64,000 bases of DNA from Archaeoglobus sp. UBA234 (lineage in GTDB: Archaea; Halobacteriota; Archaeoglobi; Archaeoglobales; Archaeoglobaceae): positions 8,579 through 72,578 of the forward strand of contig DACH01000019.1 of NCBI GenBank assembly GCA_002494625.1, in the 5' to 3' direction. Under the pieces are notes generated by a model that saw nothing but the letters and a program-made list of their open reading frames with translations, searched no databases and was not told where the DNA came from. Below, piece by piece: positions 16,692 to 24,965 of this stretch; the stretch's first letter is position 1; every line of letters begins with the position of its first letter. The translations under genes were made by a program, and so were the position numbers.

Positions 16692-17034
16692 CGCCAGACC
16701 TCCTGTGGAAATAGCTGACGACGATATCCTCAAACCTTTCCATCAATGTATCGAGGATATCCTCAACCATTTTTCTCTTCGCCTCCTCTTTCGATAGAAC
16801 TGGAGAGTAAACATACTTTATCCTTTTATCCACCCTCTTTCGCTCTCTCGAGACATAACCATGTTTACAGAGTCTATCGATTGTTACAGCAACGCTTGAA
16901 AGGGACACATTCAAATTTTGGGATATTTCGGATACTGTAGATTCAGGATTCTCCCAGATAAAGGACATTATTCTTTCCTCAAGGGGTGATAAAAGGCTGA
17001 GTTCATCAATCTCCAGTCGCTTCTTTTTCACCAT
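16678..17034 (-). CDS. BlaI/MecI/CopY-family transcriptional repressor
   Basis: A 118-residue winged-helix protein: LSPLEERIMSFIWENPESTVSEISQNL, then the recognition part SLSSVAVTIDRLCKHGYVSRERKRVDKRIKYVYSP, then a C-terminal dimerisation helix. This is the BlaI/MecI/CopY pattern; CopY controls copper ATPases in Gram-positive bacteria, and BlaI is cleaved by an M56 peptidase. The overlapping peptidase gene and nearby Cu ATPase gene support a metal-responsive role. It lacks the CxCxxxxCxC copper-sensing tail of CopY, so sensing may pass through the peptidase. Confidence 0.85.
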   Translation of the reverse strand: MVKKKRLEIDELSLLSPLEERIMSFIWENPESTVSEISQNLNVSLSSVAVTIDRLCKHGYVSRERKRVDKRIKYVYSPVLSKEEAKRKMVEDILDTLMERFEDIVVSYFHRRSGDDKS

Positions 17035-17057
17035 TCGAGCAATTCTCGGTATGACTT

Positions 17058-17071
17058 GTAAAAAACTTTAC
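17058..17071. promoter_or_regulatory. Candidate autoregulatory operator upstream of the BlaI-family gene
   Basis: A perfect inverted repeat GTAAA-AAAC-TTTAC lies 24 bases upstream of the repressor start. On the minus strand a TATA-like gatataaaa (about 17092-17100) would place the transcription start close to this repeat, a normal position for autorepression. It is not the TACAnnTGTA site known for bacterial BlaI/CopY. Binding is inferred. Confidence 0.4.
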
Positions 17072-17177
17072 TGTATGAGGTATTGAATGCAGTTTTATAT
17101 CGGCAATGTTTCCTGCTCACATTGACTTCCAAAAATTTGGGACAAAGGCTAAATACTTTTAAAAAGATATAATCTAT

Positions 17178-17522
17178 ATGGACGGGTTTATGCATCCCTT
17201 TGGTGTGTTTGGTTTCCCATTTTTCGGCTTCGGAATGCTTTTCTGGTGGATAATATTCCTTGTCATAGGGTACCTCGTATATCAGGATGCAAACAAGCGA
17301 GGGATGAATGGTTTGCTGTGGTTCGTTCTTGTAATCCTACCCATGGTTGGAATAATTTTCCTCCTGCTCTACATAGTAATAAGAGAGAGTTCTGGAGCAG
17401 CAGGAGTTGCAGGAGTTCAGGGGAAAGAGAAGACACCCATAGATTTGCTGAAAGAGAGATACGCGAGAGGAGAAATAACGGAAGAGGAATACAAGAGAAT
17501 GAAAGAGGAGCTTGAGAAGTAA
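17178..17522 (+). CDS. Two-helix membrane protein with C-terminal SHOCT domain
   Basis: A 114-residue protein with an aromatic N-terminus (HPFGVFGFPFFGFGMLFWW), two membrane helices (about 18-36 and 47-70) and a final SHOCT motif, PIDLLKERYARGEITEEEY (about residues 88-106), a short helical oligomerisation module. Similar small proteins are often encoded next to heavy-metal ATPases. It lies 32 bases before the copper ATPase gene on the same strand and is probably cotranscribed. A TATA-like tttaaaaagatat lies about 20 nt before the ATG. Confidence 0.78.
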   Translation: MDGFMHPFGVFGFPFFGFGMLFWWIIFLVIGYLVYQDANKRGMNGLLWFVLVILPMVGIIFLLLYIVIRESSGAAGVAGVQGKEKTPIDLLKERYARGEITEEEYKRMKEELEK

Positions 17523-17554
17523 GACTGACACCTGAGAACATAAAGGGGATTTAA

Positions 17555-19705
17555 ATGCGAGAAGATGCGCAGGGGGAAATGAATGGGAAAGATACACACG
17601 AACATGAAGGGATGCACGGAGAAAAGAAGAGTATGCATGAAACCATGAGCCACGAAAACATGCACAAGCCCCCCCAGGAAGTCCATACATCCCATGAAGA
17701 TCATGCTCATACAACCCAGGATACTCACGCAGAGCATACAGGAATGGAGCACAAGGTGCATGTGCATGAACACCACCGTCAAATGCTTGAGGATTTTAAA
17801 AAGCGTTTTTTCGTCTCCCTCGTCATTACGATACCTGTACTGGTTCTATCCCCTGCAATTCAGGAATTTTTTGGGTTCAAATTCGATTTTTTTGCCTCAA
17901 TATATATCCTTTTTCTGCTATCATCCTTCATTTACTTCTATGGTGGCTATCCGTTCCTGAAAGGAATTTACAATGAGATCAAGCAGAAAAATCCCGGAAT
18001 GATGACACTGATAGCTGTGGCTATAAGTGTCGCTTACTTTTACAGCTCTGCAGTTGTTTTCGGTTTAAAAGGTAAATTCTTTTTCTGGGAGCTTTCAACG
18101 CTCATTGACATCATGTTGCTGGGACACTGGATAGAGATGAGGTCTGTTCTCGGGGCTTCAAGGGCATTGGAGGAGCTTGTCAAAATAATGCCATCGGATG
18201 CTCATCTCATCAAAAATGGAGAAGTACTGGATGTCAAGGTTGAAGAGCTGAAAGCTGGAGATATAGTACTGGTAAAACCAGGAGAGAAAATCCCGGTTGA
18301 TGGGGTGGTTGTAGAAGGAGAGACCTTCGTTAATGAGGCTATGCTCACAGGAGAAAGCAAACCAGTCACAAAAAAGACTGGAGATAAGGTTATAGGTGGA
18401 GCCATAAACGGCGAAGGTTCAATCAAAGTTGAGGTGGAGAAAACAGGAAAAGACACCTACCTCAATCAGGTCATCGAGCTTGTGAGAGAGGCTCAGGAGT
18501 CGAAATCAAGAACTCAGGATCTGGCGAATAAAGCGGCATTCTTCCTCACCGTGGTAGCTCTGACCGTAGGGGCAATCACGCTCTTTGCATGGCTTGCATA
18601 TGGTAAGGATTTCGTTTTTGCAATTGAGAGGGCTGTGACAGTAATGGTTATAGCCTGTCCACATGCTCTCGGACTTGCGATTCCGTTGGTCGTTGCTGTT
18701 TCAACATCTCTTGCCGCGAAATCCGGATTGCTTATCAGAGAAAGACAGGCTTTTGAGAGGGCAAAAGATTTGCAGGCAGTCATATTCGATAAGACTGGAA
18801 CACTCACGGAAGGTAAGTTCGGAGTCACAGATATAGTTGCTCTCGACAGGATGGATGAGAATGAGATTCTGAGGATTTCTGCCTCTCTCGAGAGTAACTC
18901 CGAGCATCCAATAGCAAGTAGCATTGTGGCAAAGGCAAAGGAGATGGGAATTGAAGTGATGCAGGTTGATGGATTCAGAGCAATTCCTGGAAAAGGAGTC
19001 GAAGGGACAGTGGATGGTAGAAAGTTTATGATTGTAAGTCCGGGATATCTGAGAGAGAACAACATCTCCATTGAAAGTGAGGATGTGGAAAGATTAAAAC
19101 AGCAGGGAAAGACTGTTGTTTTTCTACTTGAAAATAGTAAGCCGGTTGGAGTGGTTGCTCTTGCAGACATTGTAAGGAAAGAGTCAAGGGAAGCTATAGA
19201 GCGGCTGAAGAGTATGGGGATCAAGTGTATGATGCTTACCGGAGATAACAGGTATGTTGCCAAGTGGGTGGCTGAGGAACTCGGCTTAGATGACTACTTC
19301 GCAGAGGTTCTTCCACACGAGAAGGCTGAAAAGATCAAAGAGGTTCAGAGAGAATACATAACTGCAATGGTGGGCGATGGTGTTAACGATGCTCCGGCTT
19401 TAGCCCAGGCGGATGTCGGTATTGCAATCGGAGCTGGAACGGATGTTGCCGTAGAGACAGCAGATATAGTTCTTGTAAGGAATGATCCGAGAGATGTTGC
19501 AGATGTGGTCCAGCTCTCTAAGAAAACCTATTCAAAGATGTTTCAGAACCTGCTCTGGGCTACCGGATACAACTCCTTTGCCATACCTCTCGCAGCGGGG
19601 ATAATGTACGGATATGGCATCCTCCTCACACCCGCTATTGGGGCAGCGCTTATGAGCTTAAGCACAGTTATAGTGGCGATAAACGCGAGATTGCTGAGGG
19701 TATGA
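17555..19705 (+). CDS. copB: Copper-translocating P1B-type ATPase, CPH (CopB) class
   Basis: Pumps copper out of the cytoplasm at the cost of ATP. The 716-residue protein has a His- and Met-rich N-terminal tail (about residues 1-80) instead of a CxxC domain, TGES (265-268) in the actuator domain, the intramembrane CPH triad (368-370), DKTGT with the phosphorylated Asp412, SEHP and GDGVNDAP. CPH with a His-rich tail defines the CopB class; a CopB of this class from Archaeoglobus fulgidus was characterised as a Cu(II)-preferring ATPase. It lies between a SHOCT protein and a thioredoxin-fold protein and close to the BlaI/M56 pair that may regulate it. Confidence 0.93.
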   Translation: MREDAQGEMNGKDTHEHEGMHGEKKSMHETMSHENMHKPPQEVHTSHEDHAHTTQDTHAEHTGMEHKVHVHEHHRQMLEDFKKRFFVSLVITIPVLVLSPAIQEFFGFKFDFFASIYILFLLSSFIYFYGGYPFLKGIYNEIKQKNPGMMTLIAVAISVAYFYSSAVVFGLKGKFFFWELSTLIDIMLLGHWIEMRSVLGASRALEELVKIMPSDAHLIKNGEVLDVKVEELKAGDIVLVKPGEKIPVDGVVVEGETFVNEAMLTGESKPVTKKTGDKVIGGAINGEGSIKVEVEKTGKDTYLNQVIELVREAQESKSRTQDLANKAAFFLTVVALTVGAITLFAWLAYGKDFVFAIERAVTVMVIACPHALGLAIPLVVAVSTSLAAKSGLLIRERQAFERAKDLQAVIFDKTGTLTEGKFGVTDIVALDRMDENEILRISASLESNSEHPIASSIVAKAKEMGIEVMQVDGFRAIPGKGVEGTVDGRKFMIVSPGYLRENNISIESEDVERLKQQGKTVVFLLENSKPVGVVALADIVRKESREAIERLKSMGIKCMMLTGDNRYVAKWVAEELGLDDYFAEVLPHEKAEKIKEVQREYITAMVGDGVNDAPALAQADVGIAIGAGTDVAVETADIVLVRNDPRDVADVVQLSKKTYSKMFQNLLWATGYNSFAIPLAAGIMYGYGILLTPAIGAALMSLSTVIVAINARLLRV

Positions 19706-19706
19706 G

Positions 19707-20081
19707 ATGGGTAAAGAAATAGCCACGGGCAAAGAGAGAGTTCTGGAGATCAGGCTTCTTTACTTCCGTGGCTGTCCTCACTTTGAGGATACGCTAAATC
19801 TGCTGAGAGATGTCATGAAAGAACTGGGGGTGAAGGGGGACATTGAACTGGTTGAAATAAGAGGTCAGGAAGACGCTGAAAAATACAACTTTTTTGGATC
19901 GCCATCAATTCAGATAAATGGTGTGGATATTGAGAGAACAACAGGAAAACCATTCTTCGGATGCAGAGTATATACTGATGAAGAGGGTAATAAAAAGGGG
20001 TTGCCACCGAGAAGTTTGTTGATGAGAGCGTTGAGGAGTGCAATCACAAAAAGCAACACTTCTTCAAAATTTAAAATCTAA
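19707..20081 (+). CDS. Thioredoxin-fold protein linked to the copper ATPase
   Basis: A 124-residue thioredoxin-fold protein: strand LEIRLLYFRGCPHFEDTLNLL, a GSPSIQINGVDIE cis-proline block, and a second Cys in FFGCRVYTDE. The GCPHF motif has only one Cys at the usual active site, like the small thioredoxin-like proteins related to alkylmercury-lyase neighbours and the DF-family (seleno)proteins. It starts one base after the ATPase stop and is certainly cotranscribed. It could deliver metal or handle thiols. The reaction is not known. Confidence 0.78.
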   Translation: MGKEIATGKERVLEIRLLYFRGCPHFEDTLNLLRDVMKELGVKGDIELVEIRGQEDAEKYNFFGSPSIQINGVDIERTTGKPFFGCRVYTDEEGNKKGLPPRSLLMRALRSAITKSNTSSKFKI

Positions 20082-20112
20082 ACTATTTTAAATATCTGGG
20101 AATACTCTGTTT

Positions 20113-20973
20113 ATGGTACAGATAGTGAAACTGAGTGAACATGTCTATGTTGTTCTCGGAGAAAAAGGTGGCAAATATCCTTTCTCAAACTGCATTTATA
20201 TAAAGGGATCGAAAAGCTGCTTAATCGATTCAGGAGCTGGAAAAATCTGTATCGATTTGAAACCTGAATATATAATAAATTCCCACTGGCACGAAGACCA
20301 TATCGGCTATAACCATCAGAGCTCTACAATTCTGGCGCATGAAGATGATGCGGATGCGATAAAATCCATGACAGAATTTGAAAAACGCTACTCTCTCCCA
20401 AATACCGAAATATTCACTGCCGGAAGAACTATCCCCTCAAGAGTGGATGAAACATTCGGAAATGGGGATTCATTCGAATTTGGGAGAGTAAAGGTTACCG
20501 CCATCCATACTCCCGGTCATTCAGCTGGACACTGCTGCTTTTTGATCGGTGAAGGTAATTTCAGAGGGGTTTTTCTTGCAGATATCGATCTAACAAGATT
20601 TGGACCATGGTATGGGTGCTTGGATTGCAGTGTCTCTGACTTCAAAAAATCTATAGACAGTATGATGAAGCTGATTGAATCCGAGGATATAGATATTGCA
20701 GTTTCAGGACATAAACCACCTCAAGAGGGGAGAGATAACATACTCTCCCAGCTCAGGGTATTCGGAGATAAGCTAATCGAAAGAGAGGAGAGGATCCTGA
20801 GACTGCTGAAAAACCTCGAACTGGATGACCTGATCGGCAGAGGTATTTTTTACCAAAAACTGCCTGAACCTGTTGAGATTTTCAGTCAGTTCGAGAGGAT
20901 CATGATTGAGAAACACTTAGAGAGCCTGGAAAGTGCAGGATTGCCCAGAAAGTCACCAAAGGTATCTAAATAG
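20113..20973 (+). CDS. Metallo-beta-lactamase-fold hydrolase (LACTB2-like), paralogue
   Basis: A 286-residue MBL-fold protein with NSHWHEDHIGYN, HTPGHSAGH and ADIDLTRFGPWYG metal-binding motifs, and a C-terminal helical domain. It is the paralogue of the protein at 5604-6473; both keep the GPWYG motif. Relative to the standard HxHxDH, it reads HWHEDH, so the His-x-His-x-x-His ligands are kept with Asp at the fifth place. A TATA-like attttaaatat lies about 20 nt before the ATG and no ribosome-binding site is seen, so the transcript is probably leaderless. Substrate unknown. Confidence 0.84.
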   Translation: MVQIVKLSEHVYVVLGEKGGKYPFSNCIYIKGSKSCLIDSGAGKICIDLKPEYIINSHWHEDHIGYNHQSSTILAHEDDADAIKSMTEFEKRYSLPNTEIFTAGRTIPSRVDETFGNGDSFEFGRVKVTAIHTPGHSAGHCCFLIGEGNFRGVFLADIDLTRFGPWYGCLDCSVSDFKKSIDSMMKLIESEDIDIAVSGHKPPQEGRDNILSQLRVFGDKLIEREERILRLLKNLELDDLIGRGIFYQKLPEPVEIFSQFERIMIEKHLESLESAGLPRKSPKVSK

Positions 20974-21051
20974 TCATTCGAGCAAAAACACAAAACATGA
21001 AACTTTCTCAGTTTCGGAAGGTTTTTCTTTCCAGTACAGTTCCCTCTAATC

Positions 21052-21918
21052 ATGGAGAACCTCATGGAGAATCTTTGCGAAAAAAGTTCAAAAATTTTGA
21101 TTACCGACAACCACATGCATTTATATAATAATCTCCGATTAAAAGCACTAAAACAGTTTAAAAATGCTGGAGGCACTCATGTTTTTCTCGTGTCACTTTT
21201 AAGCACACACTATGATCTAACACCCTTAAAAGGCAGTGATTTCAGAGAGATATTCGATTACCACCTCAAACTCGTCAGTCAGGCAAATGAAATAGTCAGA
21301 GCCTTTCCGGTTCTGGCAGTCCATCCGGCAGAGATTACTATCCTCGGAGAAAAACTGGGATACGAAAAAGCATCAAGAATCATGATGGATGCACTCGAGT
21401 TGGCTGGAAAGTATGTTGAGGAGGGAAAGGCTGTTGCAATAAAAAGTGGAAGACCACACTACAGAGTTGCGAGAGAGGTATGGAATCTCAGCAACAGAAT
21501 AATGGAGCATGCTTTCTCAGTTGCAAGAGATGTTGGCTGTGCAGTGCAGATTCATACCGAGAGTTACAGCTACAGAGGGATGGAGGAAATTGCTGAAATA
21601 GCAAGAAAAGCCGGTTTAAATCCCGAAAAGGTTGTAAAGCACTTTTCACCTCCTGCAGTAAAGGAGTTCGAGAAGATAGGTTTGTTTCCGTCTGTTATCG
21701 CCGGGAATGATAATGTAATCATCGCAGCGAAAGAGGGGAGAAGATTTTTGGTGGAGACAGACTATATTGATGACATCAAAAGACCCGGAGCCATTCTCGG
21801 ACCGAAAACGGTGCCAAGAAGAGTTAGAGAGCTTTATGAAATGGGTTATGAGGACATCGCATACAAAATATGTGTGGAGAATGTGGAAAAGGTGTATGGT
21901 GTTGAGATCTCTGTTTGA
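21052..21918 (+). CDS. TatD-related metal-dependent hydrolase
   Basis: A 288-residue amidohydrolase-superfamily protein with the N-terminal metal motif DNHMHLYNN, VHPAEI in the middle, QIHTES (about residue 164) and ETDYIDD near the end, the layout of archaeal TatD-like hydrolases. Bacterial TatD is a DNase; archaeal members are not assigned. The first twenty residues are not part of the conserved core, and the ATG at 21064 could be the real start. It is monocistronic. Confidence 0.82.
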   Translation: MENLMENLCEKSSKILITDNHMHLYNNLRLKALKQFKNAGGTHVFLVSLLSTHYDLTPLKGSDFREIFDYHLKLVSQANEIVRAFPVLAVHPAEITILGEKLGYEKASRIMMDALELAGKYVEEGKAVAIKSGRPHYRVAREVWNLSNRIMEHAFSVARDVGCAVQIHTESYSYRGMEEIAEIARKAGLNPEKVVKHFSPPAVKEFEKIGLFPSVIAGNDNVIIAAKEGRRFLVETDYIDDIKRPGAILGPKTVPRRVRELYEMGYEDIAYKICVENVEKVYGVEISV

Positions 21919-22020
21919 GGTGGTTCAGTCCCAACAAGGTTGCTACTGAATATAACCACAAACGAGTGCCATACAGGATATAACTGGTTGAAACAGACTA
22001 AATTAATAAAGAAATAAAAA

Positions 22021-22758
22021 TCAATAGACCTCTTCTTCAGCGTGAACCACAATCCCTTTGTCGGTAATTTCGAATGGGTGAATCTTCTTGCTGTGGTTGC
22101 TCCCTCTCATCTTGAATATCTCTATCCCCCTAAGCCTCACATTCTCGCTCTTGGTGTAGTAGAGAACTATGTTGCCCTCCACTATGAAGTTCTCCACTCC
22201 GAATCTGCTTATCTGATCTCCAGTCGTGCTGAGAACTTCACAGGTAAACAGTGATGTTAAACCAAGAATTTCCATTGTTGTTGAGATTTTCAGAAGCTCT
22301 ATTCTGAATTTTGGTATGTCATTGACGGCAAAACCTATGGATGTTGTGGAGTCAAGCACAGCTCTTCTAGCTCCGATTTCATCCTGTATGTTTATGATCT
22401 GGTCTATTAGAGAGCGAGTGTCAAAGGGTCTGACATCGATGTACTTCTCATCACTTGGCAGACCTATTTTTGTCGATGTTGCGTCAAGAATTGCAAGCAT
22501 ATTCTCGTCTTCATATTTTTCCATGTCCCATCCAAAAGTGGAAAAATGTTCCCTGATGTGCTGTGGACGCTCTTCTGTGGCCACCATTATTCCTGGTTCG
22601 TTGAACATCTCTATTCCATTGATGAGGTATTGAACTGCAAAGATTGTTTTTCCAGAACCTGAAGGACCTGAAACAAGGTAACTCCTATCTCTGAGTAAAC
22701 CACCATAACAAATCTCATCAAATCCTGGAATTCCAGTGGGAATCTTCTCGAGAACCAT
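22021..22758 (-). CDS. KaiC-like RecA-superfamily ATPase
   Basis: A 245-residue single-domain KaiC/RAD55-type ATPase with Walker A GPSGSGKT (residues 31-38), a Glu pair in ATEERP, and Walker B-like RRAVLDSTTSI. Such archaeal proteins act as signalling or switch ATPases; no specific role is known. The opening IPTGIPGFDEICYGGLL is diagnostic. It is a single gene divergent from a DMT transporter gene. Confidence 0.88.
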   Translation of the reverse strand: MVLEKIPTGIPGFDEICYGGLLRDRSYLVSGPSGSGKTIFAVQYLINGIEMFNEPGIMVATEERPQHIREHFSTFGWDMEKYEDENMLAILDATSTKIGLPSDEKYIDVRPFDTRSLIDQIINIQDEIGARRAVLDSTTSIGFAVNDIPKFRIELLKISTTMEILGLTSLFTCEVLSTTGDQISRFGVENFIVEGNIVLYYTKSENVRLRGIEIFKMRGSNHSKKIHPFEITDKGIVVHAEEEVY

Positions 22759-22898
22759 TTATTTTCACGCTCCCGATTTTATTTAATCCATCCACAATAT
22801 AAATCTTTCCCATCATTATTATGCTGGTTATATGGTATCAATCACTATCACCAGCCATATTGCTCGAAAAACAAAAAGGTTTATTTCATAGCCAAATT

Positions 22899-23774
22899 AT
22901 GCAGAGTGTGGTAATAGAAAAAGAGTTCTCTAAAGGGGAAACCCCATCTAAGATAAAACTGATTGCTCTTCTTGCTGTGGCTGTGACTGCTGTTTCTCTA
23001 GCTGCAATCCTTGCAGTCCTTGCATCTGCTCCAGGAACGGTAACCGCTTTCTGGAGGCTCCTTTTCTCTCTTAGCTTTATCTTTGTCTTAAAGCCAGATC
23101 TAAAACTTCCTGAGAGAAAAAGCATATTTTTTCCGGCTGTTGCCGGATTAGCTCTTGGAATCCACTTTGCATCATGGATAGAGTCGCTTTTCTATGCATC
23201 CGTTGCTGTCAGCACAACAATTGTGTGTACACATGCTCTTTTTTCTGGTTTTTTTTCCTCAATATTTGGTGAAAGACCAAGAAAATCTCAGGTTGCAGGA
23301 ACTGTTATAGCGTTAACTGGAGTTTACTTTCTGAGTGGGGCTGACCCATCTTCAAGTCCATATGGAGTCTCTCTAGCACTTATTGGAGCTGTTGCCGGTG
23401 GTGTTTATTTTACGGCTGGAAGGTTTGTTGGAGAGAGGATGCAGTTCAACACATACATCTTTCTAACATACTCTTTCGCGACAATCACCGCTCTTTTTAT
23501 TGCTCTAATCAAAGGATACGATCTCTTCAACTATCCTGCAGAAACATGGGTTTATTTTCTCCTTCTTGCCCTCATCCCGATGAGCGTGGGACATACTCTT
23601 CTGAACTACATACTCAGGTATATGCGAGCTCTTTCCGTTACGACGGGAGTTCTCGGTGAGGCAGTAGGAGCATCAATTTTAGCCTATTTGATTCTTGGAC
23701 AGCTTCTTCCTGGAGAGGTGTATATTTACATGCTCGTTGTTCTGTTCGGTATTGGGATCGTGCTGAGGGAATAG
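22899..23774 (+). CDS. EamA/DMT-superfamily transporter
   Basis: A ten-helix drug/metabolite transporter made of two EamA repeats, with the repeat boundary near the FSSIFGERPRKSQVAGT block. Members export or import amino acids, nucleotides or sugars; the substrate cannot be read from sequence. I favour ATG 22899 (MQSVVIEKEF): the preceding 26 residues are not membrane-like, and a TATA-like tttattt lies about 20 nt before this ATG. A longer frame opens at 22821. Confidence 0.82.
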   Translation: MQSVVIEKEFSKGETPSKIKLIALLAVAVTAVSLAAILAVLASAPGTVTAFWRLLFSLSFIFVLKPDLKLPERKSIFFPAVAGLALGIHFASWIESLFYASVAVSTTIVCTHALFSGFFSSIFGERPRKSQVAGTVIALTGVYFLSGADPSSSPYGVSLALIGAVAGGVYFTAGRFVGERMQFNTYIFLTYSFATITALFIALIKGYDLFNYPAETWVYFLLLALIPMSVGHTLLNYILRYMRALSVTTGVLGEAVGASILAYLILGQLLPGEVYIYMLVVLFGIGIVLRE

Positions 23775-23849
23775 CTTGAGATAAGTGATTGCTTTTACTC
23801 CCGAGCATAAAACCGAAACTTTAAATTTTGTTCTGATAAACTTGCTCTC

Positions 23850-24965
23850 ATGACTGAAAAAGTAACAGCTAGCATAATAAAGGCTGATGTTGGTGGACTT
23901 CCCGGGCATGTGCTCGTTCCTGAAGAAATTCTCGAGGTTGCGAGGAGAAACCTGCAGGAAGCAAAGGAGAGTGGAGAGATAATCGATTTTAGAGTTTTCA
24001 ATGCTGGTGATGATCTTGATCTTGTGATGACCCACAGAGAGGGGGTTGATAGTGAGAAGATACACAAACTTGCCTGGGAGACTTTTGAAAAAGCCACAGA
24101 GAAAGCAAAAGAGCTTAAACTATATGGAGCGGGACAAGATTTGCTTGCAGACGCATTCTCAGGAAATGTAAGGGGAATGGGACCTGGAGTGGCTGAGATG
24201 GAGTTTACTGAAAGAAAAGCTGAGCCCCTTCTGGCATTTCTTATGGATAAAACTGAGCCTGGTGCCTTCAATCTTCCGATTTTCAGAATATTTGCTGATC
24301 CATTTAATACCGCAGGACTTGTAATCGACCCATCACTTCACAGCGGCTTTGTATTCGAAATATGGGATATTATGGAGAGCAGGAGAGTATTCATGAAGAC
24401 TCCAGAGGAAATGTACGATATTCTCGCATTGATAGGTGGAAAGAGCAGATTTGTCATAAAGAGGGTGTATCCAAAAGAGGGTGGAAAGCTACCTGCTGAT
24501 GAACCCGTTGCGGTCATCAGCACTGAAAAGTTATATAAGATAGCTGGAGAGTATGTGGGCAAGGATGACCCCGTGGCTCTTGTCAGAGCACAGAGCGGTT
24601 TACCTGCTGTTGGAGAAGTTATAGAAGCTTTTGCCTTTCCGCATCTGGTAAGTGGATGGATGAGGGGAAGCCATAATGGACCATTGATGCCTGTGCCATT
24701 CAGATATAGTAAATGCACAAGATTTGACGGGCCTCCGAGAGTAATCGGAGCAGGATTCCAGCTCGCAAATGGGGTGCTTGTAGGCCCGGTAGATCTGTTT
24801 GATGATCCGGCTTTTGATCTGACAAGGCAAAAGGCAATGGATGTAGCCGATTATATAAGAAGACATGGACCTTTTGAGCCACACAGGCTCCCGGGAGAGG
24901 ATATGGAATACACTACACTTCCCAAAGTTATGGATAAACTCAAAACAAGGTTTGAGGAGGTTTAA
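23850..24965 (+). CDS. fbp: Bifunctional fructose-1,6-bisphosphate aldolase/phosphatase
   Basis: The archaeal gluconeogenic enzyme that both condenses triose phosphates and removes the C1 phosphate to give fructose 6-phosphate. The 371-residue protein matches this family in length and in blocks such as IKADVGGLPGH, FNAGDDLDLVMTH, GAGQDLLADAFSGN and DPFNTAGLVIDPS, which include Asp ligands for Mg. Archaeoglobales grow gluconeogenically and need it. Its last 26 bases overlap the convergent DHH-protein gene. Confidence 0.95.
   Translation: MTEKVTASIIKADVGGLPGHVLVPEEILEVARRNLQEAKESGEIIDFRVFNAGDDLDLVMTHREGVDSEKIHKLAWETFEKATEKAKELKLYGAGQDLLADAFSGNVRGMGPGVAEMEFTERKAEPLLAFLMDKTEPGAFNLPIFRIFADPFNTAGLVIDPSLHSGFVFEIWDIMESRRVFMKTPEEMYDILALIGGKSRFVIKRVYPKEGGKLPADEPVAVISTEKLYKIAGEYVGKDDPVALVRAQSGLPAVGEVIEAFAFPHLVSGWMRGSHNGPLMPVPFRYSKCTRFDGPPRVIGAGFQLANGVLVGPVDLFDDPAFDLTRQKAMDVADYIRRHGPFEPHRLPGEDMEYTTLPKVMDKLKTRFEEV

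Noticed and set aside
11828..17071. Shared AAACTTTAC element at 11828, 13029 and 17063 as a BlaI-type regulon site
   Set aside because: Only half of the palindrome is shared; a nine-base AT-rich match occurring three times in 5 kb is not enough to claim a regulon.
18514..19263. 249-residue frame on the minus strand
   Set aside because: Antisense to the copper ATPase gene, whose motifs are beyond doubt; the Ser/Ala-rich translation has no start signal.
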